In this document: positions 51,331 through 63,000 of the stretch, piece after piece
Layout of the letters: each line of letters begins with the position of its first letter
Numbering within the stretch: position 1 is the first letter of the stretch
From: Macrostomum hystrix
Lineage: Eukaryota > Platyhelminthes > Macrostomidae
Direction of reading: 5' to 3'
Length of the DNA: 64,000 nt
NCBI GenBank assembly: GCA_950097015.1
Contig: CATNEN010000002.1
Location: 6,403,501 to 6,467,500, forward strand
Notes under the pieces: generated by a model
What the model was told of the DNA's origin: nothing
Databases searched by the model: none
The model's input: the letters and a program-made list of their open reading frames with translations, nothing else
Position numbers and translations under genes: made by a program

Positions 51331-51389
51331 TCGTATTTGTCGTCCATCTGCAAACAGCAATGAAGCAATCGCTGATAGTCAAAACACAC

Positions 51390-51401
51390 ATCTACTGCTG
51401 C

Positions 51402-51442
<41 letters not shown>
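51390..51442. repeat. CTG trinucleotide run
   Basis: Sixteen CTG-type triplets with one TTG interruption, outside any recognised gene. Confidence 0.95.
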
Positions 51443-51444
<2 letters not shown>

Positions 51445-51767
51445 TTGCACAGAGGCGGAGCTGAAATCTGACGCACAGTCCAAACGATGGTGCTGAAATG
51501 TCAGGCACCGCTGATGCCAGCGAGTTTATTTGCTTAATCGACTGTGACCAGCGGCAGCAGAGCTCGCACTTTTAATATGAACTGTTCCAACTGTTTTGTG
51601 TGCCAAGCTTTGATTCGAGTTAACTGTCTGGCTGAAAGCCTATGGGGTGAACTAGCCCAAGCAGGTCCTACTCAAAATCCACTTTCCGAATCATAGAAAA
51701 TGAAAAAATGAATGACACATCAGCTCATCGTTTACACACTTGCAACAGCACAACCAACATCCTATGA

Positions 51768-53112
51768 TCCCATCTCACTTTCATCCTTTGATCCCATCTC
51801 ACAATCATCCTTTGATCCCATCTAACAATCATCCTTTGATCCCATCTCACATTCATCCTCTGATCCAATCTCACTTTTATCCTCTGATCCCATCTCACTT
51901 TCATCCTCTGATCCCATCTCATGATCACCTTCTGATCCCATCTCACAATCATCCTCTGATCCCATCTCACTTTCATCCTCTGATCCCATCTCACTTTCAT
52001 CCTTTGATCCCATCTCACTTTCATCCTCTGATCCCATCTCACTTTCATCCTTTGATCCCATCTCACAATCATCCTTTGATCCCTTCTCACAATCATCCTC
52101 TGATCCCATCTCACTATCACCTTCTGATCCCATCTCACTTTCATCCATTGATCCCATCTCACCTTCATCCTTTGATCCCATCTCACAATCATCCTCTGAT
52201 CCCATCTCACAATCATCCTCTGATCCCATCTCACTTTCATCCTCTGATCCCATCTCACTATCATCCTCTGATCCCATCTCACTATCATCCTCTGATCCCA
52301 TCTGATTATCATCCTCAAATCCCATCTCACAATCATCCTCTGATCCAAACTCACTATCATCCTCTGATCCCATCTCACTATCATCCTCTGACCCCATCTC
52401 ACTATCATCAATTGATCCCATCTCACTATCATCCTCTGATCCCATCTCACTATCATCCTCTGATCCCATCTCACTATCATCCTCTGATCCCATCTCACTA
52501 TCATACTATGAACCCATCTCACAATCATCCTCTGATCCCATCTCACTTTCATCCTCTGATCCCATCTCACTTTCATCCTCTGATCCCATCTGATTATCAT
52601 CCTCAAATCCCATCTCACTATCATCCTCTGATCCCATCTCACTATCATCCTCTGATCCCATCTCATGATCATCCTCTGATCCCATCTCACTATCATCCTC
52701 TGATCCCATCTCATGATCATCCTCTGATCCCATCTCACTATCATCCTCTGATCCCATCTCACTATCATCCTCTGATCCCATCTCACTATCATCCTCTGAT
52801 ACCATCTCACTATCATCCTCTGATCCCATCTCACTATCATCCTCTGATCCCATCTCACTATCATCCTCTGATCTCATCTCACTATCATCCTCTGATCCCA
52901 TCTCACTATCATCCTCTGATCTCATCTCACTATCGTCCTCTGATCCCATCTCACTATCATCCTTTGATCCCATCTCACTATCATCCTCTGATCTCATCTC
53001 ACTATCGTCCTCTGATCCCATCTCACTATCATCCTTTGATCCCATCTCACTATCATCCTCTGATCTCATCTCACTATCGTCCTCTGATCCCATCTCACTA
53101 TCATCCTCTGAT
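51768..53112. repeat. 24-bp satellite, second array
   Basis: About 56 units of the same monomer as 49372-50075. The left half is rich in CACTTTCATC and CACAATCATC variants; the right half is CACTATCATC. The open frames on both strands (PLIPSHYH, DDSEMGSE) are by-products of the 24-bp period. Confidence 0.97.
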
Positions 53113-53660
53113 GCCATGATAACTATCATCCTGTCTATGGTCTCACTGTCCTACCCCGATCCCATTTCTCTGACCCCTGATCTAATCCCATCTAATCTCA
53201 ATCCCATATTAAATCTCCCTGATTGTCCAGATCCCTAAGTGTTAGTTCCAGAAGTCCAATGTAATGATTGCCTATAGTGAACTGTATTTGGCACTGTGGC
53301 TGGGGCGGCAAGGCGCACAGGGAATGGCAGCCATTATTTTTATATCGTCGAGTGCCTGAACTGCCGGTAGCCTCTGCCCAACGACCCACCAGTTGTGATT
53401 GTTGAACGATTCTCCGGGGAGTAGGTCATAGTTCTGCTGATTGACAAACCAAATGAGACCCGAAATATGAGGGGGAGACATTGCTGCAGTGGGAAAATGG
53501 GATATACGTGAGACAACTTCAGTGCTGTAGCTATAATGCCAATTTTAGATTCAGCTTTTCAATGAGGCTGGCAAAATAAACGATTCAAAAGAGTGCTAGT
53601 CGATAAAAGTGCACGCGAATGTCGTTCAATGTAGTCATGCATCAATATGTAATAGCCAGT
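53113..53660. other. Unique DNA, no gene recognised
   Basis: Nothing supported. Confidence 0.45.
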
Positions 53661-53722
53661 GCAGTCAGGGCAGATGTACACACCTGTGTGAGATTTTGTG
53701 CTCAAGGTTGAGCAGAATGGCT
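53661..53722 (+). mobile_element. SINE family A, copy 3 (5'-truncated fragment)
   Basis: Carries the identical 25-nt core (AGTCAGGGCAGATG ... CACCTGTGTG) and then GTGCTCA.GGT...AGCAGAATGG, matching the tail of the 55.6-kb copy. The tRNA head is absent. Confidence 0.75.
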
Positions 53723-55633
53723 GTGCTTACTGCCACGAATTTTGATTGGTCTTTGTTGCTTTTAGTGCTGTTTTCCAGAGCTGAAACATTTTATGTTTTA
53801 CTGCCAGTATTTTGTATGGCCAAACGAGAGGCCACTTTGTTCTGAGCTCTCATCCGAGGACCACTCGATCCCCCCGCCGTCTCAGATGTCTCCCAAAGGG
53901 ATATTAATCCCAAATATTCGGAGCGACTGAGGCAAGTGCTCAATCCTTCATCTGGTCCTCTTTGGTGTCAGGAAGAGAGCCCACAGAGGTATAGAGTGAC
54001 TCGAACTTATCTTCATACTCCCGCACTGAGGCAGGTTTATGTATATTTTTTCAATCAAACAGAAGCTCAGAAGTTGATAAAGTCCCTGATAACAGGCCAT
54101 CCCACTCTGTGTGTGTGCACAGTGTGAGCTCACAGAGACTGAAGTGTGTGAAGGAAATTTCGTCCAGCCTTTCAGTGCAGGGACAACAGTGGAATTCAAA
54201 GCCATCTTTGATTTGAGATTGTGCGAGCTGTAGGGGACAGGCACAGCGGAGGAGAGCCAGACTGCCTGATAAAGAGGCAGTATTTGCCAATACCTCTCCC
54301 GGCAGCAGCAACAGCTTCGGCAATTTTTTTCTGGTGTGTTTTTTTTGCCGCCGCGATAATTCGGGGCAGCGGGAAACCTCAGCCGAAAATCAAAGATCTT
54401 GCCGGAGCGATAAACTGTGCAGACAGCCATTGCAGGCAACCTTCTTAATAGCGGCGGTGATAAAGCAACTGCGACACTGAACCCCACACACACCCCACAC
54501 ACACCAGCTGTCGTTAAAATTCTCTTACTGATGAAGTTTTGAAATGTAATTAAAAATCCAGACTCTAATACACTGACTGAGGCTTTGGTAAGTCATGGTT
54601 TAGCTGCAGCTTCGGCAATTAAAAGTATTCATGTTTCCTAGTGCAAGCATCACTGAATAAATTTATAGGGCCTGGAACTCCGTGGTTTTATGTTTATGCT
54701 GAATTCACAAAGGACTTTTTAAGGATCTTATACTCGTAGGTCCCCGAGAGGTCGAAAGTTCGAAAATAATTGAACATCAGCTGGACCACCCAAGCTTTCT
54801 CGGCCCCTAAAAACTGAATGCCGCCTCGAACCCGTGACAGCATTATTATTTGCTTCGATTTTGTTGATCGGCAATGCCGAAACAGTTGGCAAATCCAGCT
54901 CTCATTGCAGCTACTGTGAGCTGACCCCAGCGGCCCTGAGAGGCTGGCAGGCTGAATCCGGGATTTCGAGGACACCACGCGCTGAGTGAGAAGCAATTGA
55001 GCAGGCGGTGAAAAATCTGCAGCAAAAATCCTAACCGAATTCGTCCCCACTTCTTCTCAACTCGCCCCCGCAGCCCCGAGGGGGACTCCGGCTAGTCCAT
55101 GGGGCGCTTTTGCCCAGATTTGAGCACACTGCTCACAAGCCTAATTTTTGGCACCAAAGCTCCGCCTGCCTGCTCTGCAGTGTGAACTCAAACAATTAGA
55201 GCTGGGAATCCAATGCAATGAGTCGCCTGGAGTGGCCCAGCCGGCTAAAAAAGGTCTTCTCGGGCAAAGCCTGTCGAGAAATCCTCCACTACCCCATGAC
55301 AACGAAAAATACCCAGCATTTTGTCTTTCCTCCCTTCTCTCTCCCGCTGGTGCTTTCGCGCAGATCCGCGGCCACCGGGACGAGAGCCGATCGAATTTTG
55401 GTCCGCACCAACTCGATTGAGATGCCTGAGCACAGGATGAACTACTCGCGTTGTGAGCTCCCAGTTGTGTTAGTTTGCTAATGCAGTGGCGATGCTCAGA
55501 GAAGGCTGGAGAACTTGATTTTCTAGTTTTCGAATTTCTCACAAATGAGAGAGGTCTTTGTCCATGAGCTGGGAGACAATGCAGTTCACCCAGCTGCGAG
55601 AAATGTCCATTATTTTACTTATGTTATCAGAAA
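53723..55633. other. Unique DNA, no gene recognised
   Basis: A 160-residue ATG frame on the minus strand (54430-53948) is the longest non-repeat frame in the gap, but its composition is not coding-like. A minus-strand B-box-like CGGGTTCGAGGC lies near 54830. Confidence 0.35.
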
Positions 55634-55880
55634 TGAGTGGCAGAGCGGTTAACGCGTTTGCCTCTCGTACCAAGATCCCTGAGCTCGATTCCGCGGCGAG
55701 GCCACATTCATTTGGGGCGCAGCCGCGGAGAGAAGGCTTGGGGGCTTGTCGTGCAATTTACGCCCTTGAGGGCCAACCTCCAAGGCACAGTGAAATTGTA
55801 CACTGCCTGACGATGAGAAAGTCAGGGCAGATGTACACACCTGTGTGCGTGTGTTGCTCAGGAGTCAGCGGAATGGGCAG
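55634..55880 (+). mobile_element. SINE family A, copy 2 (fullest copy, tRNA-derived head)
   Basis: The head contains an exact A box TGGCAGAGCGG (55638-55648) and a B box AGCTCGATTCC (55682-55692). The spacing fits an internal pol III promoter. The body continues to the GTACACTGCC, GACGATGAGAA and ACACACCTGTGTG segments shared with copies 1 and 3. No protein is encoded; such elements move using LINE enzymes. Target-site duplications were not resolved. Confidence 0.85.
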
Positions 55881-56529
55881 AATTGCCCATTGAAATCGAG
55901 TTTTCAACACATATCGCATACAACAACCTGCATTTGAAAAGCAGTACCGCGCCGTCAATGGTAACGAGTTCGATTCTCACACCGAGGCGCCTAATTTATT
56001 AGGGCCACAGTTGCTTTAAAGACTTCTTGATTTTCACCTATCAGGACCGCTTTATCCCCTTGAATTCGAATTATGTGAAATTCTTGCGAAGCTCGGAGCT
56101 ATGCCGCATTCCGCAGACAGGCATTGTTCTTTGCCTTCCGGATAATTTATTTTCAGGTGCTGTTGGACACAAAAACAATGCTGCGGTTTGTCCCAACAGT
56201 TGCCACGGGACCGAAGAATGTCTTAAAAGACTTTGGGAAATGCTTTTGGGAAGTATTCTGCGTTGGGAAGTGCGCAGAAAAACTTAAAAACGGAATTCCC
56301 AGACCGCAAAAATCCTCAGTCTGAGTCAGCATTGAGGACACCTCACTGGCTCCATGCTGAAGAGATTCTTATCGCTGCTTAAAGTGCATTTCATCTCCAC
56401 GATGAAATAATTAATTGCAGCAGAACTGATAACAAACGATTAAATCAGGAAATATGGTGCACCAGTTGAAATTCGGAAAACAACAGATTATCGGATTCTG
56501 GACTCGAAGTAATGTCCTGCCTGAACTCT
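55881..56529. other. Unique DNA with a second B-box-like site
   Basis: GAGTTCGATTCTC (55966-55978) resembles a tRNA T-arm and lies about 90 bp after SINE copy 2. No gene recognised. Confidence 0.4.
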
Positions 56530-56885
56530 AAACCACCCTTATCTCCCATCCCATTCTGTCCCATCCTCATCTCCCATCCCATTCTGTCTCATCCTCATCT
56601 CCCATCCCATTCTGTCTCATCCTCATCTCCCATCCCATTCTGTCTCATCCTCATCTCCCATCCCATACCGTCCCATCCTAATCTCCCATCCCAATCTATC
56701 TCATACTCATCTCCCATCCCATTCTGTCCCATCCTCATCTCCCATCCCAATCTGTCTCATCCTCATCTCCCATACCATTCTGTCCCATCCCCATCTCCCA
56801 TCCCGTACCGTCCCATCCTCATCTCCTTCATCCTTCCCCATCTCCCACCCCATTCTGTCCTATCTTCATCTCCCATCCTATTATT
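56530..56885. repeat. 28-bp minisatellite (CATCTCCCATCCCATTCTGT)
   Basis: About 12 units with CTC/CCC and ACC/ATT variants. Confidence 0.94.
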
Positions 56886-57659
56886 TTCAATAGCTTTTTC
56901 CAAATCTCGTTCTCCGTGAATAAAAGTGACAAAGGCAGCGGAAGTTGATTCATATTCGGTGCTTATCACGCACACTATTAAGAAAGCCCAATTTCATAGT
57001 AGAATCACTTGCATCACATACTACACATGAAGGCAAGGCTCTACATCTTGAAGTAAAAGGCATTCCGACCAAGCCAGGGGATGATATTTCATATGTTAAT
57101 CCAGCCGACACAGTGACGTCACAAGGCTGGAATGCCGGCCCTACAAACTGAAACCCAATTCTACAGTCTCTTGTCGTTGTTAATTTAGACAAAATTTGTC
57201 GCCGTTCTCGCATCGCCGAACTCGCTTTGGCTCGATCCCTGCAATTCCACTTCCCAGTTTCAAATCCGCGTCCTTAACAATGTCTTTAGGAGGCCGCTAG
57301 CTTGGCTTGCAATGCGACCATGTTAATAAGAAATCTTAATAGAAGAAGAGGAGAGCATTTAGGAGCAGATCAAAGAGCAGATTCTCTGGTTACAGACAAT
57401 GTTCACGGATGACATAACTCGAATTCTGGAAGACACAAAAATATGGCGTGCTTTAGCAATACATTAAAAAAGCAACAATATAAAGGGTGCATAATCGGTA
57501 AGCATTAGCAAAAATTGCATTTCTCAAAGCCAACTTCAAACTTATCTAAATCCGACACTCTCAGTTCTATTTCTCCTAATTTTAACAATATTGTGCTGTT
57601 TTTATATTTATCAACTCTATAACAAAACATATACTGTCATATATCTCTTTTCCTGTCGC
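56886..57659. other. Unique DNA, no gene recognised
   Basis: Nothing supported. Confidence 0.45.
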
Positions 57660-57862
57660 TCAACCCCTTATCATGTCACTCTACCCCTTATCCTTCCACT
57701 ATACCCTTTATCATGTCACTCTACCCTTAATCCTTCCACTCTACCCCTTATCCTGTGACTCTACCCCTTATCCTTCCACTATACCCTTTATCCTTCCACT
57801 CTACCCCTTATCCTTCCACTCTACCCCTTACCCTGTCACTTACCATCTCATCTAGTCACTCT
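57660..57862. repeat. 20-bp minisatellite (ACCCCTTATCCTTCCACTCT)
   Basis: About ten units with TGTCACT/TTCCACT alternation. Confidence 0.94.
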
Positions 57863-58551
57863 ACATTCGATTCTGTTGCTGTATCACTATCACATATTCC
57901 TCATACGTTAGTTTTGCTTTGCTTTTATGTCGTTGAATTTCAAGTTCAACTTCTAAAAAATTTCCACTGCTTTAGAAATTTAGTGAAGAAATGTCAGTTT
58001 TCCATAAAACAGATTGCTCGAACGGTATTGATCCCAACTGAGTGCGTGAATATGAAATCCCAATTCCACGCATCGTCAGCCTCACTCCAGAAATAACAAA
58101 CGCTCAAACTGCTCTTTGCAGGGAAAAGTTGATCCGATTCGGTCAGCCATTATGCACCGCCACTTCCCCAGAGAGCAGGGAGAGAAGAGATTAGAGGGCG
58201 ATTATCCGGCCGCTGGCGTAGGGGATATTTTTTCTCTCTCTATTTATTTCTCTTTTTTTCTGAGCCGCCCCGGAAAAGGGTCAGTCGGGGAAATCCGGCT
58301 TAAGCTGCGCAGCCAGTCCTGTGGAGTGTGCTCATTTCATTCATTCAGCTACTCTCAGACAGACTGACTCACTTCTTTGTGGGCGGAGTGAAATCAAATC
58401 AGAGTCTGTCCGCAGACAGTTTTGCGTTGAATAATTGAAATCCTGCCTTGCCTACTGTTCTGATGGTAGGAATTTAGGGATTTTAGCGCTCAAGAATCGC
58501 AGAAATGTCCCTCTTCAATAGACTGGAGGAATCATCCACCTGACAATGTGA
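57863..58551. other. Unique DNA, no gene recognised
   Basis: Nothing supported. Confidence 0.45.
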
Positions 58552-59173
58552 GGGAACTGAAGGTTCAGCCTGAAGATGTGGAGGAACTAGCTGAAGGTTC
58601 AGCCTGAAGAACTGGAGGAACTAGCTGAAGGTTCAGCCTGAAGATCTGGAGAAACTAGCTGAAGGTTCAGCCTGAAGATCTGGAGGAACTAGCTGAAGGT
58701 TCAGCCTGAAGATATGGAGGAACTAGCTGAAGGTTCAGCCTGAAGATCTGGAGGAACTAGCTGAAGGTTCAGCCTGAAGATCTGGAGGAACTAGCTGAAG
58801 GTTCAGCCTGAAGATCTGGAGGAACTAGCTGAAGTTTCAGCCTGAAGATCTGGAGGAACTAGCTGAAGGTTCAGCCTGAATATCTGGAGGAACTAGCTGA
58901 AGGTTTAGCTTGAAGATCTGGAGGAACTAGCTGAAGGTTCAGCCTGAAGAACTGGAGGAACTAGCTGAAGGTTCAGCCTGAAGATCTGGAGGAACTAGCT
59001 GAAGGTTCAGCCTGAAGATCTGGAGGAACTAGCTGAAGGTTTAGCTTGAAGATCTGAAGGAACTAGCTGAAGGTTCAGCCTGAAGAACTGGAGGAACTAG
59101 CTGAAGGTTCAGCCTGAAGATCTGGAGGAACTAGCTGAAGGTTCAGCTTGAAGATCTGGAGGAACTAGCTGAA
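58552..59173. repeat. 34-bp minisatellite (GCTGAAGGTTCAGCCTGAAG)
   Basis: About 18 units. Each holds GCTGAAGGTTCAGC, an imperfect dyad able to form a short hairpin. Confidence 0.96.
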
Positions 59174-60030
59174 CAGTCTGGCCAGACAAAAATGATTAAG
59201 AGCCAAATCAGAGCAACAAAACATGTTAATTGTGTCCCATATAAATCAAGCACGAGTTTCTTACATAACAGCTCATAGTTTTATAAGTACGTAAATTAGG
59301 TTATAAAGCACGAAAACATGAATTATAGAACCAAATTGATAAAATTTTATATGTTAATATTAGCAATATAGGATATCAGACGCACAGCTTGAATCGAAAG
59401 CTAAAACGGCCCTTTTTCGAGCACTTGATAATATTAATAAACAAAGAATTGTTTACACTATAAATCCATCAGTAAAAAGGCCTTCGTTAGATAGATGACA
59501 AACTAACTAAACCAATTCTTTTGCTAGCATTTAAACAAAATAAAACTTAAAACCTACGCAGTAAAACAAAAAGGAAATTGACACAATTGGAGTTTAAAGT
59601 ACTGAACACAATTTGAAGCTTAGAAATTACTAACTATATAGTCAGATGGGGGCATGATGTGACATTACCGTTGGTCTAGTTTTATGTTTGAATCTGTTGT
59701 ACTTCATAAGACCTCGAGTCAGTTTCTATTCCAGCTAGTTTCATCGAAGAACAGCATAAAACACTATTGTGCTTACTAACAAGTTAAAATCAGGTTAATA
59801 TGAAGTGTAATTTAACAAAAAAACGCGAGAGAATCTTTGGAGAGTTTTACTTTGGCCGAAAATAAAACGAATTAAAGAAAAAAGACATCAAATTAACAAT
59901 TTGCGCAACACAATTGCTTCTTAAGGTTTGCCTGCAGATAACGCGAGAGATAAAGTTAAAATTAGTTAAACGGATAAATAGAAAAAAATAATTAATTAGT
60001 TAATAAATGTGTCCCAAAGTCGATTGGGCA
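59174..60030 (-). other. AT-rich sequence 3' of CK2 alpha, probable 3' UTR
   Basis: AT-rich, without tandem repeats or coding frames, directly beyond the CK2 alpha stop. I found no canonical AATAAA on the minus strand, only variants such as CATAAA near 59681. The 3' end is therefore not placed. Confidence 0.4.
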
Positions 60031-60092
60031 TCAGTTCTGATAGACCGCGCCAACGCTGCCGGGAGTCGACGTGCCGCTGCCGAAACCGAATG
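60031..60092 (-). CDS. CSNK2A1: CK2 alpha exon 6: C-terminus
   Basis: Starts after TTTGCAG and reads [20 protein letters not shown] then TGA at 60033-60031. Too short for ordinary gene finders. Phase and composition match exon 5. Confidence 0.88.
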
Positions 60093-63000
60093 CTGCAAAT
60101 GTTTATGTAAGAAAATAATATACCTCAAGTGCGCCAATTTCATTCTGCACTACTTACAGTAGTGCAGAAAGGCTTCTTTTCCCTATCCCATACAATCTGT
60201 AGCGAAATCGCATACGTTAATGTACTCACCACCTGCTGCGCTGAATCCGCCGACGCTGCCACCAGGCCCGCCACTGATGGAGGAGGCAGTCGATGCGTGA
60301 TGCGACGTGTTCACGGGTGGCAGCCCGCCCTGGTCTCGAACAATGGGAGCTGAAAGCAAGTAGGCCTTCTTCTAGTTAACAATATGATTACATAGTCCCA
60401 TTACCTAGCGATTTAGACCCTTTACAGCTGTATATTTAGGACTTTTACAGCTGCATATTCAGATCTTTAACAGCCAGATATTCAGGTCCTAAACAGCCCA
60501 ATATTCAGGTCCTAAACAGCCCAATATTCAGGTCCTAAACAGCCAAATATTCAGGTCCTAAACAGCCAAATATTCAGGTCCTTAACAGCCAGATATTTAG
60601 GTCTTTAACAGCCAAATATTCAGGTCCTAAACAGCCAAATATCCAGGCCCTTAACAGCCAGATATTTAGGTCCTTAACAGCCAGATATCTAGGTCCTAAA
60701 CAGCCAAATATCCAGGCCCTTAACAGCCAGATATTTAGGTCCTTAACAGCCAGATATCCAGGTCCTAAACAGCCAAATATCCAGGTCCTTAACAGCCAGA
60801 TATTTAGGTCTTTAACGGCCAGATATTCAGGTCCTAAACAGCCAAATATTCAGGTCCTAAACAGCCAAATATTCAGGTCCTTAACAGCCAGATATTTAGG
60901 TCCTTAACAGCCAGATATCTAGGTCCTAAACAGCCAAATATCCAGGTCCTTAACAGCCAGATATTTAGGTCTTTAACGGCCAGATATTCAGGTCCTAAAC
61001 AGCCAAATATTCAGGTCCTAAACAGCCAAATATTCAGGTCCTTAACAGCCAGATATTTAGGTCTTTAACAGCCAGATATTCAGGTCCTAAACAGCCAGAT
61101 ATTTAGGTCCTAAACAGCCAAATATTCAGGTCCTAAACAGCCAAATATCCAGGTCCTTAACAGCCAGATATTTAGGTCCTTAACAGCCAGATATTTAGGT
61201 ACATAACAGCCAGATATTCAGGTACTAAACAGCCGGATATTCAGGTCCTAAACAGCCAAATATTCAGGTCCTAAACAGCCAAATATTCAGGTCCTAAACA
61301 GCCAAATATCCAGGTCTTTAACAGCCAGATATTTAGGTCCTTAACAGCCAGATATTTAGGTACATAACAGCCAGATATTCAGGTACTAAACAGCCGGATA
61401 TTCAGGTCCTTAACAGCCAGATATTCAGGTACTAAACAGCCGGATATTCAGGTCCTTAACAGCCAGACATTCAGGATAGTCGCGAAGCGGTCAACAAAGC
61501 ACCCAGCAAAGCAGAGGTCAGGGCAGCTCACTGAAGTACGGGTGCTCCATAGCCTCCCTGGCAGTGAGACGTTCCGCGTGATCGTATCGCAGCAGCCGGT
61601 CGAGGAAGTCGATGGCTTCAGCGCTAAGCAGATGCTGATTGCCAGTGTGAACAAAGCGCTCCCATCGCTTCCGACTGTGCTTGGCCAGGATGTCGTTGAA
61701 GCGCGGATCCAGGGCCATCTGGTACTTGCCGATGTAGGCGAATAGCTCATCAGTGCCCAGCACCTTGGCGATCCGCACAAGCTGGTCATAGTTGTCGTGG
61801 CCGTGGAAGAATGGCTCTTTCTTGAATATCATCGAGGCGAACATGCAGCCAAGGCTCCACATGTCCAGCGAGTAGTCATACATCTGCGATGAGGATTTGG
61901 GAGACGAGATATTTATGTAGTTCAGTGTCTGACTTTAGAATCCCATCTCGATTGAGATTCGAGAATCAGGGAATTAGAATGAAGCAAAGAATCCTGGGGA
62001 TCTAAACTGTGGGATCAAACAGGATCTAAACTGTGGGATCAAATGGAGTTTAAACTGTGGGATCAAATGGAGTTTAAACTGTGGGATCAAAGGGAATTCA
62101 ATCTATGGGATCAAATGGGATCTAAACTGTGGGATCAAAGGGGATTTAAATTGAGTATCATGGGAATCTTAACTGAGTATCAAGGAGATTTTAACTGAGA
62201 ACTATAAGGAATAAAGACTCAGACATGGGGATGTAAATGTATAATGAAAGGGCTCTAAATTAAGCACAGCATCTCACCTGGTAGTCCAGTAGCAACTCGG
62301 GGCCCTTGAAATAGCGCGAAGCCACGCGGACATTGTACTCCTGACCGGCGTGATAGAACTCGGCCAGGCCCCAGTCTATGAGGCGGAGCTGAATTTCGTG
62401 GGGAGCACAATGGGATTGCAATTCTGAGATTCTCATCATTGTCACTCAGGGAAGAACTAAATTAATAAATCAAATAAAAATGTCAAACAGTTGCAAAAGT
62501 GAGTAGCCCCTTCAAATGTCAAACCGATTGTGAAACAATTCAGTTAACTGGGGCATCCACTGATCGACTGCCTGCTGTAAACAGTTACAGATTATGTTAG
62601 CCGACTTATAACAGGATCCAATCAATATATTATTTATTTGGACCTATTAATGAGGTTTTAAGCAGTCGGCAAGAAAGTATGAATTTATTTTTTATCTAAA
62701 TTATTTATGGTGGGACAACTTAATGATCATGGGACTATGGGGTAACGAGAGACTGTGAGATCATGAGAATGGTGGGATCTTGAGACTGAGATCATGGGAC
62801 TGTGAGATCACGAGACTTAGTGGTCATGAGAGAGAGTGAGATCATGAGACTGTGATCATGAGAGAGTGTGTGATCATGAGACTGTGATCATGAGACTGTG
62901 ATCATGAGAGAGAGAGTGAGATCATGAGACCGTGGTCATGAGAGTGGGATTATGAGACTGGGTGGTTCTGATAGACTGGGATTAAGGGACTGTGAGATCA

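Noticed and set aside
51725-53129. Open frames on both strands up to 459 codons (PLIPSHYH, DDSEMGSE)
   Set aside because: A 24-bp period keeps frame automatically. Both strands are open at once and there is no splice or start context.
53948-54502. 184-codon minus-strand frame (160 residues from ATG 54430) in unique DNA
   Set aside because: The longest non-repeat frame in the gap, but about one of this length is expected by chance over roughly 40 kb on two strands. Composition is Cys/Ser-rich without domains.
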